Assembly: GCA_000934455.1 (NCBI GenBank) | Contig: KN888733.1 | Location: 17,793 to 55,599 of the forward strand | Source of the DNA: Apostichopus parvimensis | Lineage: Eukaryota; Echinodermata; Holothuroidea; Aspidochirotida; Stichopodidae | Direction of reading: 5' to 3' | DNA length: 37,807 nt | Shown: positions 1 through 12,038 of the stretch, piece by piece | Layout: every line of letters begins with the position of its first letter | Position numbering within the stretch: the stretch's first letter is position 1 | The notes under the pieces: generated by a model | What the model was told of the DNA's origin: nothing | Seen by the model: only the letters and a program-made list of their open reading frames with translations | Database searches by the model: none | Program-made: the position numbers and the translations under genes

Positions 1-3000
1 ACCCAACCTGTAAATGAGATCACTTCGATACATGATTTTATCAAATTTAGACCTCCCACAGAATGTTATTGTATGTTGTTTTCTTCTTAATAAATTACAA
101 TAAATGATGAATGAATCATACATTTACATTCAGCCTACAATGACTGCATAACCTCCAATCCCATTGTTTTTTTTTCCTATAAATTTAGCAAAAATTTAAT
201 CAACAACAGAGGACCTTATTAAATTTTTGTGATAATTTGACCACATAACGTTCCTGAAACGGTCTGTCTTTCTGTTTGTGAGGTTGTAAAATCATGTCAG
301 TTTGCTTTTGAAGAAGATCCATCTACAGGTGGGTTGATCAATAATTCCTACACTCTGACTTTTTCAGACAAGCAGATAAATATATTCAGCAAACAGACTC
401 AACTGAAGGGTACGTATAACACTTAACCAATTGAAGCAAGTTAATGTACTCAAACCGGGAGGCCGAAAGTTGGGAATTGATTACTAGACTGCAGCTTTAA
501 TACAAAGGTATCGCTTATTGACAAAAATAAAGAGATCACTGTAATAGGGAGATGATTATAACTTGATTATCTGAATGTGGGCTAAAAAGGCCAAATAAAA
601 GGTGAAAAGTACAAAAGTGTTTAAGAAAAACATTACAAAAAAACAGCAAAATTGGATTAGAAACTAGTGCAAGTATGACAGCTAGAACAATGTTCTCAGA
701 GAATTTGAAACAAACAAGATCAAACAGACATCAAAATATGAATATTGAATATCTTCGAAGTATTCCAATATGTCCTCAGCCACCACTTGTTGTTATTGAT
801 GTACACATACATGTCATAATAATAGCTTTAAACCTGGACAGCACTTGTAAAAGGTTTAGAGCAGAAATGGATACATTTGATCTATTTGGGAGGGGGGGGG
901 AAAAATATGGAAGGGTGGGTGGGGAGAGGGATTTATATATATTTTTTTACAAATGTGCTTAAAATTTCGAAAGAGATGTTTTGAAAATTACAGACCTGGC
1001 TGCTGCCGATGGTGTCGTCATTAATAATTCACACGATACCAGAGTGATACTTATTGATCCAAATTTCCAAGACATCAAAATCACGAAAAACATGCACTGT
1101 AAAAGTGATTTCTGAACTGACTCCATTCTCTCCCGAGTCATAGCATATGTTCATGTGAGAGTAAAGCCATGTGTAAAGTCATTCATACATCCTTGATCAT
1201 AAAAGCCACCAGATCCATGTGATTTCATGCAAATCTGTGTATCTCCATAGCAACACGCCCCACCTTATAACAGTACATCTCTCTGTATATACATGTAAAA
1301 GTTCAACACATATGTTGGCTGGCCTGACAAGAACTAAAGCCTTGAGACACCTGTACATAATTCACGCAGAATCGTAAGACTGTTAATATACGCGTGATAC
1401 GTCAAGCATTCGCCCTTCATGCGTACATACTGTACATGTATACTGAGGATGATTCGAAAATATCTACCAGACACCCAAAAAAGTTAGACTGACACTGCCA
1501 TAATAGTCGCGGCCTGTGGAAAAAGACAAGTTCCCTCTATAGACCGTCAATAAAAGATACCCTTTGTAGATCAGTACGATGCAAAGCATGACTTCCTGTG
1601 ATCTCCACGGTAAGACAATTGGTACAAAGATGTTTATTCATATGAGAGATCGGTCAGAAATATCTGAATATTTCATCAATGACTTGCTTTAATGTTGATG
1701 ATGATAATTGACATGGTGTGCCCACAGTACAGGGACCTGGTTCAGGCACACTACTGATATAAATATTTTTTTGGAGATGGACTCACCCCCTCCCCATATT
1801 ATTTTTATCTCTCATCAGTGAGTCTGACCTTACTAAATATATTTATATTATTAACACTAGATCAACTGTCATGATAGGCACACAATGTTAACATTACAGG
1901 AAATGTTGTTAGTATTTCATATTTTTGCCTGCTTTTGCCTGATGAGCTCAGCAGTTACACATCAAAATCATGTTTCCAAAAACAAAAAACATTCGAGAAA
2001 ACAATCTCTCAGTAACCAAAACAACAATAAAGAAAATAAACAACAACAAAGAGAATGTAACACCCATATTACGTTGAGTTTATAGCGAGTATCACGTAAC
2101 ACCCACTCGTTCAATCAATTAACGCTATTTTAAGACGTACAGATCGGTGGTCTTTTCTCATCATTTATACACAACTTACGTCAAATTAACAAATTTTTGG
2201 CTACGAATTCACCAGAGTGTGATGTATCTCAATACAAGGACAGGTGACACCTAGCAACTATATGTTTATGTACATCTGCGTGATTGATATCCCAAATGAA
2301 TGACCGTGACACCATTTCTGAGAACTGAAAAAATAAAACAGTTTACCTTGTTTCAGTTATGCCTGTATAATAATGTATGTGTGTAATAATTGTGTATGTG
2401 TGTACATTCGTTTTGCTCTGCCGAAATGTATTGTTTTGATAAAACTATAATATACGAGGACTGTGAAGGCAATTAATTTGTTTGCCCTTGTTAAATTTGG
2501 TATATGAATGTAATTTGATACAAATGTAACAATATTACCGTAGTCACTTCATATTTAGTTTTTACGTGCAAAACTGTTTTGGTTTCCTGCAAATATTTTC
2601 AAATTTTCTCTATTCTCAGTCAGTAGCCTTAATATTCGACCTCGAAATCAAACATGCCTGATATAGCATTTCATTTCTGTTTCTAGGATTAAACGACAAG
2701 GTAAACAATTTGTGGAAAGTCCCTAAGCTAATTTCAAAAAGTCAATTTGTTTCAATATTCATTTACAGTACTACTAGGTGCACTCTCATACAAAGCGAGG
2801 TTCTCGATAAAACTGAATTCCCTCTTTAGGCCAAGTATATACACTAAATGCTTCATATAGCAATAAACCAAGTCTGTTTAATCTGGAATGGTCTACTCAG
2901 CTGTTTATCTTGCTTTAAGTTAAGAACCGAAAATTGCTGACTGTATTTAACCAAGTTTTACTACCTCAGGTAAAGTTTGGGCTATAAGCCCAAACAACCG

Positions 3001-3139
3001 AAACAATATTTCCAAACAGTTGGTTAAGCAGTCTAACGCCATTCTATTCCCTACATCCAATCTACTGTACTCCAGAACTCATTACCATTCTAGTACAACT
3101 AATTATTCAGTATATGTAAAGCAAGGATTCTATCTTTAC
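1..3139. other. Non-coding stretch, no gene recognised
   Basis: No exon with both good splice sites was found here. On the minus strand, between about 1,142 and 1,024, one frame stays open for some 40 codons and ends at a TGA. It reads plausibly like protein (contains FTVHVFRDFDVLEIW), but no convincing acceptor precedes it, so it is only a possible last exon of the minus-strand gene ending at 3,140. The rest is AT-rich with short homopolymers, including a poly-G run near 890-900. I infer intron or intergenic DNA. Confidence 0.5.
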
Positions 3140-3256
3140 CAGAATCCTTCCTTCAGAATTTTCAATAAATATTTCAACCTTTTCAAGTAAAGAAAGACAT
3201 TGGAGGAAAAAAAACTGACATGATTGGAGAAACTCCCAACTGGCCTTGCTTTGACT
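3140..3256 (-). CDS. Internal coding exon, leucine-rich helical segment, family unknown
   Basis: This is a 117-nt exon on the minus strand. The acceptor has a long pyrimidine tract (TTTTTTTTCTTTCAG) and the donor is CTG|GTAAAG. In phase 0 it is open for all 39 codons, starts SQSKASWEFLQSCQFF and ends EIFIENSEGRIL. The residues look like an amphipathic helical repeat (many Leu, Phe, Cys), as in armadillo/HEAT-like or other all-alpha proteins, but I do not recognise a family. The start and end phases are both 0, so it joins in frame to the exon at 6,674-6,761. It is too short for the usual ORF cut-offs in its true frame; a longer overlapping frame ending in KEGFW is a shadow. Seen: splice signals and open frame. 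Inferred: that it is translated. Confidence 0.72.
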
Positions 3257-6200
3257 CTGAAAGAAAAAAAACATTTTCTTCCTCTGTTTTTCATTCTGGC
3301 CAAGAATAACTGATTCACAGACCTTGTTTTTGTTCTAAAACTTTTAAAAGATCACTTGAAGAGGTTTAAAAAAAAAATAATTTAAGAACAAAAGATATAT
3401 CTGTTTGAAGATCTTGCTCACAGTTGTTAACCTTCCGCCAAAGGGTAATGCACTATATGAGTAAACTAGGCCCACATGTCAAATGATAAATTATAACAAA
3501 TTTTTGTGGTCAAACTTAAAACTGCAAAACAGATCTGTAAAATCTGACATACTGGAGTCCCTGCAATTTACAGACTTTACCTCAAAAGTGTAGTAACACC
3601 CCTAACTAGTCTAGATCCACAAACGTTTGTTGACACAATCCAACTTCAAAGACAGGGGGGCCTAAATACCATGTCTGCCCACAAGACAATATTCAGTGAT
3701 CACACCGCCCAGACAGTCCTCTGTCCTCCATTTGTTTGAATTGCCCAGAAAAACTTAGAAAGTCACCGCCCGCCGCCCGCCCGACAGCCTCCACTTTGAT
3801 CTTAAAAACTGACCACTATATGTGAGTAGTTCATCATAAGTGCGTAAATTTGTTTAAATTTGCTTAACTTTTTTAAAGACAGTAATGGAGCTGCTGATCA
3901 AAGTGGATTAAATTTGACCTGAAGTACACCACTACAAATATCAACAAACACTGTTTTATCTTTACGCTATTAAAACAGATCCCCAAAAGTTACAGTTTGA
4001 AGGAATGCGTGTCGGTTTTAATCGTTTGAAATGAAATGGTAAAAGTATTCTTTTGTCTTGTAAACAACAGTCTGTGTATTATTTAAATTAGGATAATTAT
4101 CTTTGATCAAAAAATACCTAAATTTCAAAGAAAAGCATTTTCTATTTACAAAAGGTCTGTGCTTATGATTCACAGAGAACTTTCTGATGACACATCCATT
4201 TATTAGAAAGAAATGGGTTACAGTTAGATTGAATTTTCAATCTTAAGAGTTGTTGCTTTTAGAGACTGACCAAGCGAATGAATAATATGAAATATTATTA
4301 CACATAAATTTGTTGAATGTTTGATTGCATTTTACACAACAATGGTGATGTTAACGGGTTCTTTTCATTTCCCTTTTTACCAAAAAAATACTTAAATTCT
4401 AATGAACTCAGTTCAAAGCTGTGATATGTCTTTGCAATTAAAATATGTCTTTGCAATTATGTACCAAAGCAAAATTACATGGAAAAGTAGAAAAAACCTG
4501 GCATTTTGATGAATTAGGAAAATAGGATGGAGAACCAAAAAAGTACAAAAAGTATGAGAAACTCTGCAAGAGCTCTGCATTATGGCAGTGAGTCTGGAAT
4601 AAGACAGCTGAATAGTTCTGCATTGGGAGTTGATTTGTAAGATTCTCATGTTCTTCTGATCAAACCATGTAACGGTCACACAGTTGGACATCCCTCAAGC
4701 TCAGACTTAAACCATGGCCTGCAAAACCATGGGGCAAAAACCCAGAAGTGGTTCCCAAAATGATTTTGGTGGGTCGGAGGAATTTTCAAGACATCAGAAA
4801 AGTTGACCTAATCTTTTCGGAGCTGATTTTGTGTATTCTGAGTATTGTTTCTGAGGGCAGAGGCTGTGGTGGATCAATTGCTCAGTTCTCACGGAAGTGC
4901 CTGGGACATGGGCCTACTAGTATGCGGTCCACCGGTCTATGGGAAATCTTGGTCAATATTTTAACAATCTGTTGTATGCTCCTAATTAGGGAGCTAACAA
5001 CCATTTATTCCACTATGGAAGAGCTTGTGTCCAACATAATTTATGCATTGTTAGCTATGTTTCCATTTGCTGTAATTTCCTATTTCCTGTTTTGATTTTT
5101 GGTAAACTAAAGGTACAGATCTGATGTCATGATGATGTCTGTTACCCCTTGGTACTTCTTTAAAATGTTGTGTACAGATGGTAACGAACAGATCTATAGT
5201 AGTCAAATTCAACATAAAATAGTACATCTGTAAAATATCACTGACATTACCAAGAATGGCAATAATCAATACACATCTATCATACTGTATCTAGATGTAC
5301 AAACATAACACTAGTTTACTCCAGTGAATCTGACGAGAGGTGGAATGCAGACAGTCTTCTTCTAATACCGACTGACAACACTACCCAGTGGTCTCGAAAG
5401 TTTGGCATTCCAATCAAAAAAACATTTCACAGAAAATTGCTGACGATTTCTATGCAAGGGACACTGTTTAAAGTTTCAATGTGTACCGAAAGATCGGGAA
5501 TAAAATCACATCGTGACGAAAGTTTGCAGAATGTGGTGTGTGATGTATCATCACACATCACTTTCCGAAAACTTGTTCATGGTTTTTTCAAGCCAAGATA
5601 GAAAAAAACGAACAGGTACAGACGTACCCCATAATCTCAAGAAATGTGTACTTTAAGACTCAAGGCATAAAATTGCTGCATGTAGGCATTTACAAGTATG
5701 TCAATTTATCAGTGGATTCCCTCAATAGCTACATACACCACAAAATAGTAAACTATATCATATCTTTCATGCAAGTGTTGTACTCCAAAATCCTTTGTTG
5801 GTTATTTGCACAGTTTATTTTACAACATTTGGTGAACTGGATTGAGAGCTTAAGAATCTGAAGCATATTAATGAATTTAATGTCTCACAAAATGCAATCT
5901 ATATTTCAGACTATTTTGGCAAAATGGTGCATTATTGAGAAATGATCTGGTTGGCAAATAAAGTTGGAGTTCCCCTCTCCAGTCCCTGCTAATAAATCTA
6001 TAAAGTATGTCATGGCTAATGTTTATTTATCAACACTCCTTTCATACATAACTTTAACTACTGCCCTATAAAATGATAGCAATAAAATTGAAAAAAAGAT
6101 ATCTGTCAAAATGCAATCAATATTTCAAACTATTTTGGCAAAATAGTGTATTATTGAGAAACGATCTAGTTGGCATATAAAGTTGGATTTCCCCTCTCCA

Positions 6201-6673
6201 GTTCCTGTTTCTAGATCTAAATCTAAAGTATTTCATGGCTAATGTATATTTATCAATATTCCTTTCATACATAACTATAACCACGACCCTGTAAAATGAT
6301 AGCAATAAAAATGAAAAAGATTAATAAACAACGGATCCGAAAGCAAATTTACCCCGAAGCAAACATCTGGGATGACTTTGATACATATCATTTACAGTAG
6401 GAATATTTGAGAGGCCAAACAGAGAATTTGTTTCCTGCTTCTAAAAATCCAAGTTTGAATAATGAAAATCAAAATATTAAGGTTTTATAAGATTATTTGT
6501 TTAAATTGCGAGAACGATTAAACTAGCTGTTTGCACATTGCGTGGCAATGGGGTTCTTTTAGTCTTTATTTTCGTCTAGCTGTTTTCAAATTTTCACTGC
6601 ATGAAATGTTTTAAACCTAGAGTACTGAATATAAGACAGAACTATCCACGTATGATGAAAATGGAATTGTTAC
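3257..6673. other. Probable intron with a tandem duplication
   Basis: This lies between two phase-compatible minus-strand exons and is probably an intron. It holds a CGCC-rich short run at 3,766-3,785, an 11-bp inverted repeat (CCACTTTGATC near 3,790 and its complement near 3,895), and the 219-bp tandem duplication listed separately. The 115-codon open frame at 4,748-5,095 (+) shows no recognisable domain, splice signal or coding character and is left out. Confidence 0.5.
5888..6322. repeat. Two-copy tandem duplication, period about 219 bp
   Basis: Two adjacent copies begin at AAATGCAATC (about 5,890 and 6,109) and end near GATAGCAATAAAA (about 6,090 and 6,310). Long blocks match with scattered substitutions, for example ACTATTTTGGCAAAAT and TTTCATACATAACT. 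The copies differ enough that this is an old duplication rather than an assembly echo. No coding frame is conserved between them. Confidence 0.85.
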
Positions 6674-6761
6674 CTGTTCTGGCTCGTGGCAATGTATCAG
6701 TTCCATCGCATAGGCCCCATAGAGATGGGTCACCTGTAGTACTAATTCCTTCAGCATCATT
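6674..6761 (-). CDS. Internal coding exon, family unknown
   Basis: This is an 88-nt exon on the minus strand. The acceptor is CATTTCTAG and the donor CAG|GTAACA. It starts with one base completing a split codon, then stays open for 29 codons: MMLKELVLQVTHLYGAY followed by AMELIHCHEPEQ. The start phase needs two bases from the previous exon; the end phase is 0 and matches the exon at 3,140-3,256. An alternative acceptor (ACTACAG) inside would give a 20-codon version beginning VTHLYGAY. The segment looks helical (Leu/Met/Ala-rich with a polar end). GC is higher than in the flanks, which drop back to AT-rich intron exactly at the splice sites. I cannot name the protein. Confidence 0.72.
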
Positions 6762-7893
6762 CTAGAAATGATTTGTATCTTCTCTCACTCTAAACAGACA
6801 GTATTTATCAAGTAAAGACAAACTGAATTCCTCTCACTGTATACTTTTATGTCCTTCTTTTTCAAGTCTGAAAACTGTTAACTGTTGCTTCCGAGGTATA
6901 TTGCAGCACTAATGCAATAGAACATTCACACACTGCAAATAAAAGGTCTTTCACAAGCTTGAAAACCAAAAAAAAAAATTCTTTTTTCCCTTTTGGTTTG
7001 CTCCCAGAGCACCTTTCTTTCAACTCTTTCAACGAATCCTTCCTGTGATGAAATTTGTCAGGCAGGCTCTACAATTATTCCATAATCATAAACTTTATTG
7101 CTCCTTATAAATTAAAATGTGAATGGAATCCCCAATTGGGCCTGACCACTCCAGCAACTGGTGACAGAAAAACTTCTCTGTCTAAACTCTAAGCCAAATG
7201 CCACAGAAACGAGGCAGTGGATGACTAAGAACTCCTGCAGTCTGTTCAGGTCAGGCAAGGTCAAACTACTTCCTCTGATAGGTATGTGTTGCCACATACA
7301 AACCCATTTAGGTGAACAGTTTGGATATGTAAGGAAGGCAAACTGTTTTTGAACAAAGAAACAGGGTGTAACATGCACACATAGAAGGTTGGGTCCCTAG
7401 GGGCAAATGCAGGAAAAATATATAATATGTTCTTGGAAACCACACATATAAAAATGGTTGCTATGGACTAGGCTTTGGGTTTCCCTCCAAGAGTGACTGC
7501 CTGGTGTGCTGGTAAAAAATTGGAGCCATATTCATTCACAAAGGACTGAGAAGTTAATGATATAGGGAATGATGTCAAAATGTGAAATTGAGAACGAGCT
7601 AAGAGACCATTTGTTGTAATACCATTATGGGAATGAAAAGAAATACTGGACAAAAATGACCAACTCAAGAAAGATCAGATTACAAACTGACAATTGATGT
7701 AAAACAGTGACTCGTTTTTCTTTTCAGTTACATTGTAATCTGGTGTAGTATTGACCAGACAATAATTGCAGGCTCCCCTCCTCCTCTCCTTTGCTCCCTC
7801 CCACCAAAAAAGTGGCCAAAAATGCTAGACTTTGTGGATATATTACCCCTCAATTCTTTTACCATATATTATGCTAAGTTAGACAATTAAAAA

Positions 7894-8556
7894 AGTCATC
7901 ACCTAATGACAACAGGCTCCTCAGTCCGGGCCTAAATTGCGCTAATGTATTGTTTTTTAAATTTTAGTAGATCAATCAAAACATGCTCTTTTCAAATTAA
8001 ATAGAAAACTTCAAAATCACAGCGTATAAAATTAAAATTGAACAGGGCTTTTAATTGTGACTAAATAGTTTCTTAACTACATTTTTTCCCTTCTTTTCTG
8101 GACAATTTTGAGTTAAGCTATATAAATCTGTCTAGGAAAGCTTGACATTCACTTTGTGTCCTGGGCATCCCTGAGAGTTTCCCTCTATTTTTATTCATCT
8201 CTGGGATTTCATTCAGTTATTTTAACCAACTTGGAAATCCAACTATGGATACTATTTCTGCCTCAAAACTAGCCAACTCTGTTTGGAAAACTTGTGATAC
8301 TCTCTCATGAGACAGAATGTGACATCATTTCAAACACCCAGTGACTAAGAGTTGCGCATTTGACACGAAGGCATTCTTGCTTTACCACCAAGCCCTAGAG
8401 ATTTTTAATGAATTCTCAAATATCATGTCATCTACATGATCATGTCACCTAATTTGAGGATAAGATTGACTCCTCAGTGAGGGCCAACATGGGTTTATGC
8501 TAATCCATTGTTTTTTAAGTTTTTATAATTCAATCCAAACATGGTCTTTTAAGTTA
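7894..8556. repeat. Diverged direct duplication, copies about 550 bp apart
   Basis: Copy 1 is about 7,894-8,000 and copy 2 about 8,440-8,556. Shared blocks in the same order are TCACCTAAT, CTCCTCAGT, GGGCC, GCTAAT, ATTGTTTTTTAA, CAATC, AAACATG and TCTTTT. The sequence between is not repeated. This is either an old local duplication or two insertions of one repeat family. Confidence 0.65.
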
Positions 8557-8740
8557 ACTCCATATAATTGAAAGGGTACCCTTTATTGTGGTTGCATCTA
8601 AGAAACTGACCTAATGACCTGTGTGTTAGACTAAGTAGTCCAGTCACTTTTAATTGATTTAAGTCTCAGATATTTAAAGGATCATTTCTCAAAAATTATT
8701 ACATCAAAATGTATTTTGTGCAAGTGACTCTCCTAGGTCA

Positions 8741-8884
8741 TTTTATATGATATTATATCTAATATGATATTATATCTTAGTTGATATTATATCAGATATG
8801 ATAATATATTATATCTTATATGATATTATATCTTATAAGATATTATATCTTATATGATATTATATATCTTGTATGATATTATCA
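8741..8884. repeat. AT-only tandem array, unit about ATATGATATTATATCTT
   Basis: About eight copies of a roughly 17-bp unit made of TATGATATTATATCT variants. The unit is nearly self-complementary, so single strands can fold into hairpins. It has almost no G or C beyond one per half-unit. Confidence 0.88.
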
Positions 8885-9639
8885 CTAGAGTTGGTTGAGA
8901 CGAACAACTCATGATGCAAACAGGGTGGAAAATACCTTGTTCTTTTTGGGTGAAATCATGGGTCAACAGGCACATCAAGACACTTCCACTTTTTGTGATG
9001 TAATAGTACCACAAAGATGTTTAAATCTTTTAGTTTCACTTTTGCTTTGCTCTTCCTACATTCCAATTTATACAACACTGTATGTAGAGGATTAAAGCAA
9101 TCCAAGCTCACAATATTAACAAAGTGCACACACTTGGGTGTATCAAACCTGAGCCAATATTACATTGCTTGGTCAAAGTTTTACTCCCCCCCCCCCCACA
9201 AAACATTTACAAAAACAATAAGAAGGCAGCGTGCCGCTTTAAAATGTAGGGTGTAGAGGTTTTCACTCGCTCAGTGTTCGTTTACCTTTCACACTCCGAA
9301 GGACCTGGCTTTTTCTCGAAGCTATGATTAATTCAGATAGCAAGCACCAGAGAGTTAGAGAGAAAGTGAGAGAGGTGGAGAGGGAGGTAAGACATCACAA
9401 ATCTTTCTTTTCACGACCATTTTTTTCACCACCAATCTCCACCAATTTCCTGATTAAACACAGGTTTGATCGACAACGAGAAATTCCTGAACAATACTCA
9501 GAAAAAGAGGAGAAGTGAAGTGGTGATGAGAACCAGAGATATAGGAAAAGACATGAAATGCTTTTGCAAATAATTATCACCAAAGATTGAAAAGAGTGCC
9601 AATTAACCCAGTAGAGTGGAAAACCAGGAGGAAAGACCG

Positions 9640-9996
9640 TTGATTGACGGAAGCCATTGCTGCGGTTGCGGTCAAAAATCGCGGCGGGCAGTTTTCGAGA
9701 AAACCTAGGACGGATGATGGGAGAGGGCAAGAAACCTTTAACTGAATGAAGGCCTAACGGACGCGACTTCCGGCGTTTTCTCATCTGACCTGTGGCGGAT
9801 AGTTGAGTTACCTGGATGATAGCGGAGTAAATATAGATTACTAATAGAATTTCAAGAACCGTCGGTTCTGGAGGACAAACATATATATTCGTCTCTTGGG
9901 AAGCTCGTTCGGAGGAAGAGAGTGGCGTGAATCAGCTGGTGCATGATTCATTGCAGGCAGAAATTTGAAAATATACACCAAGGAAAGACTTGAACA
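9640..9996. promoter_or_regulatory. Probable CpG-rich promoter, possibly bidirectional
   Basis: CpG dinucleotides are clustered here (for example TGCGGTTGCGG, ATCGCGGCGGGC, ACGGACGCGACTTCCGGCG) while most of the window has few. ACTTCCGG at 9,766-9,773 is a consensus ETS-family site, common in TATA-less housekeeping promoters. A perfect 15-bp palindrome, AGAACCGTCGGTTCT, lies at 9,855-9,869. A possible plus-strand first coding exon starts just downstream at 9,997. On the minus strand an ATG in good context (GCAGCAATGG, about 9,657) begins a 26-codon frame without a recognisable product, so divergent transcription is possible but unproven. Upstream, an ATG at 9,324 followed by 21 open codons and a GTAAGA donor could be another 5' exon but fits no downstream phase found. 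Confidence 0.5.
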
Positions 9997-10028
9997 ATGA
10001 CTTCTGCAGATGTCGCGACTTGTGATCG
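9997..10028 (+). CDS. Possible first coding exon of a plus-strand gene
   Basis: The ATG at 9,997 has A at -3 and an in-frame TGA directly upstream, which would fix it as the start if the leader is contiguous. It encodes MTSADVATCD plus two bases of an Arg codon, then a good donor CG|GTGAGC. It lies just downstream of the CpG-rich block. The end phase (two bases carried over) fits the exon at 12,039. The coding part is only 32 nt, so support comes mainly from position, donor and phase. No family is recognised. Confidence 0.42.
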
Positions 10029-11167
10029 GTGAGCAATCACATGAACGTCGAGAAAGTAATCAAAACCAAACAGAAATATGTGTAGGTTGTCTGAACCCAA
10101 CAAATGATGCATTTGTAGCCACAATGCAAATGCTTCCTCCCCCATTATTATTTTGGGGGGGGCCGGGGGGAGGTTAGTTCATATATTACCCTGACAATTC
10201 CAATTTTCCAAAGTCCAATTTTCCTTAAATTCCATCAATGGTTCCTTAGTTAAGACATTAACAGAAAAAAAACATACTACATTCTAAAACCAAATACTTG
10301 AAATTTTTCTTGCTTCACTTCAGTTCCTACTTCCTTCATAATTACTTGAATATTTTCTCATTTCAAAGTCTGCTAATTTTTTTTTTAACACCCTATTACT
10401 AATTATCTCAGACTGGTAAATATATTAAAACCTTCAGTTTACGCTTATTAAAGCTACACATTAGGTCCTTACACTTTTCATCGTTTCAGGCTGGAACAGA
10501 AATAGGATTCTAAATTAACAAGCTTATAATGACCCCATCCATGCTATATCCAGTCAACAGTTGCTAATTAGCGAGTAACTAATTAATGACTTCCAACTGA
10601 TCTTCAAAAACATTGTCAGTCAGGTACTTTCACAACATTAATATTATTCGCTGATTTCTCAGGCAACAAATATGAAGGCACCGCAGATTCAAAGACAAAC
10701 AAATTCTTCTGTGATTATTTCCTAGTTTAATTTGAAATGAAACTTGAACAGGTTTCATTAAGCTAATGGGCTGCACTGTTACAGTATGAGAATGTTTCAC
10801 AGAAAATGTCTCGAGACTCTAATCAGAATTTATCTGACGAAATAAATGTACTCGGTATTCAAAACTGCTTCCTTGCCCCCGGCAATAAATTGAGTAAATA
10901 ATCTTATTGATGCCATAGCAACTTAAAATTAACAGGAAATAAGATTAGATGGGAAGGTTAGAAGCCAGAGCATTTCTGGTAGTGATGTATTCAGCTGAAG
11001 AAACACCAACAATAAATATATAAAAATCAAGAAAAAAACGATAAAAACTCCAAAACTTTGATCTAGAACGATCTTACACACTTTGGATGGTAGAATGAGA
11101 AGAAAGGGCGGTGACCAGAGGAGCCAGTCGTAGAGGGTGCACAGTGTTAAAAGGTTATCAGGACATT

Positions 11168-11216
11168 CTAGGCACGGTAGAATGAGGGTGCTAAAGTTGT
11201 GGGGAGACAGGTAAGC
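11168..11216 (+). repeat. Dispersed repeat with donor-like end, copy 1
   Basis: The block TTCTAGGCACGGTAGAATGA is followed by GGTGCTAAAGTTG and GGGGAGACAGGTAAG. It matches 19,606-19,655 closely over about 50 bp. It ends in a consensus 5' splice site, CAG|GTAAG. Confidence 0.75.
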
Positions 11217-11608
11217 GAGGAACGAAGTAAATATAACAGAACTATTTATGAATGATACTCCATCAGAAGACGATTGGAAAACAGTTAGAAATTAAACATT
11301 TGAAATTAATGTTCAAATATAATTTATAAATATTTCCGTATCTCAAGATATTCTCAGTCCGTGATGACTTTGAGCAGGTAATAATGGTTACGACACACAC
11401 ATGTATGTTAGTGTATCAAACAACATTAATTTTACAGCCATTTCTCAAGCGGTACATGTCACAAATCTTTTAACTGAAGAAATATCCAATAGAATTACAG
11501 GCTAACTCATTTTAATTGGTACGGTCATCTGATGACAACAAACTCTCTCAAAGAATTATACTTGGTCACCAAAAACTCCACCAGGATTGGATTTTCACGA
11601 GCAACTAA

Positions 11609-11650
11609 CTTACCTGTCTCCACCCAACACTGCAGCCTCTCTACAATGTT
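11609..11650 (-). repeat. Dispersed repeat with donor-like end, inverted copy
   Basis: Read on the minus strand this is about 75% like the copy at 11,175-11,215 by eye (GTAGAGAGGCTGCAG, then GGTGGAGACAGGTAAG). The two form an inverted pair about 400 bp apart. Confidence 0.6.
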
Positions 11651-12038
11651 GCATTGTGGGTACTTTTGACCACACTACCACACAGTACATACTCTCGACC
11701 TTGAAACTTACAACTCTGGTTATAGGGTTTTACGATAAATGTTAACATTATCTTAAGAAACTGTGCATGTTATTATTGTTTACATTGTATGTTTAGAGTA
11801 CTTTTTACAGAAGTTTTAAATTCTCATTGCCCCAGTATACGAATGCATGCACCTTACAATAGCCACATTGTTGTAATGTCGTAAAAGTTGCTCAGAAAAA
11901 GTACTTATCAATTATCCTCACACTCACATACATGATCTAATCCTTTATATCCCACAAAGGTTTAATCCCTACGGGACCCTACCCCTGCCTCAGTGTCTGA
12001 CCCACAGCAATATACTTACTCACCAATTAAATAATCAG

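Larger units (their letters stand above)
6762..9639. other. Non-coding stretch with repeats
   Basis: No reliable exon was found. Two frames overlap around 7,110-7,380. On the minus strand an 88-codon frame follows a fair acceptor (TTCAAAAACAG) and ends in a stop with AATAAA close behind, which could be a last exon. On the plus strand a 63-codon frame overlaps it. Neither is recognisable and I call neither. A diverged duplication (about 7.9 and 8.45 kb) and the AT array at 8.74 kb are listed separately. A poly-C run lies at 9,186-9,198. Confidence 0.45.
10029..12038 (+). other. Putative first intron of the plus-strand gene
   Basis: AT-rich sequence with a poly-G run near 10,155-10,176 and no supported exon. 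A minus-strand 65-codon frame at 9,948-10,145 overlaps the plus first exon and is treated as a shadow. Two inverted copies of a dispersed repeat carrying GGAGACAGGTAAG lie at about 11,175-11,215 (+) and 11,609-11,650 (-); they are listed separately. Confidence 0.4.

Noticed and set aside
4748..5095. 115-codon plus-strand frame, the longest gap-free frame after the 129-codon one
   Set aside because: No recognisable domain, no splice context and no coding character; length is compatible with chance in this much sequence.
7112..7378. Possible minus-strand last exon with AATAAA just after the stop
   Set aside because: Three frames overlap here, including an open plus frame with a GTATGT donor; no evidence separates them.
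9324..9386. Possible first exon, ATG plus 21 charged codons with a GTAAGA donor
   Set aside because: The peptide is a low-complexity Arg/Glu/Val repeat and its phase fits no downstream exon found.
9395..9784. 129-codon minus-strand frame
   Set aside because: Open mainly because of the CpG-rich promoter-like block; the left half is low-complexity and no family is recognisable. The block is reported as regulatory instead.
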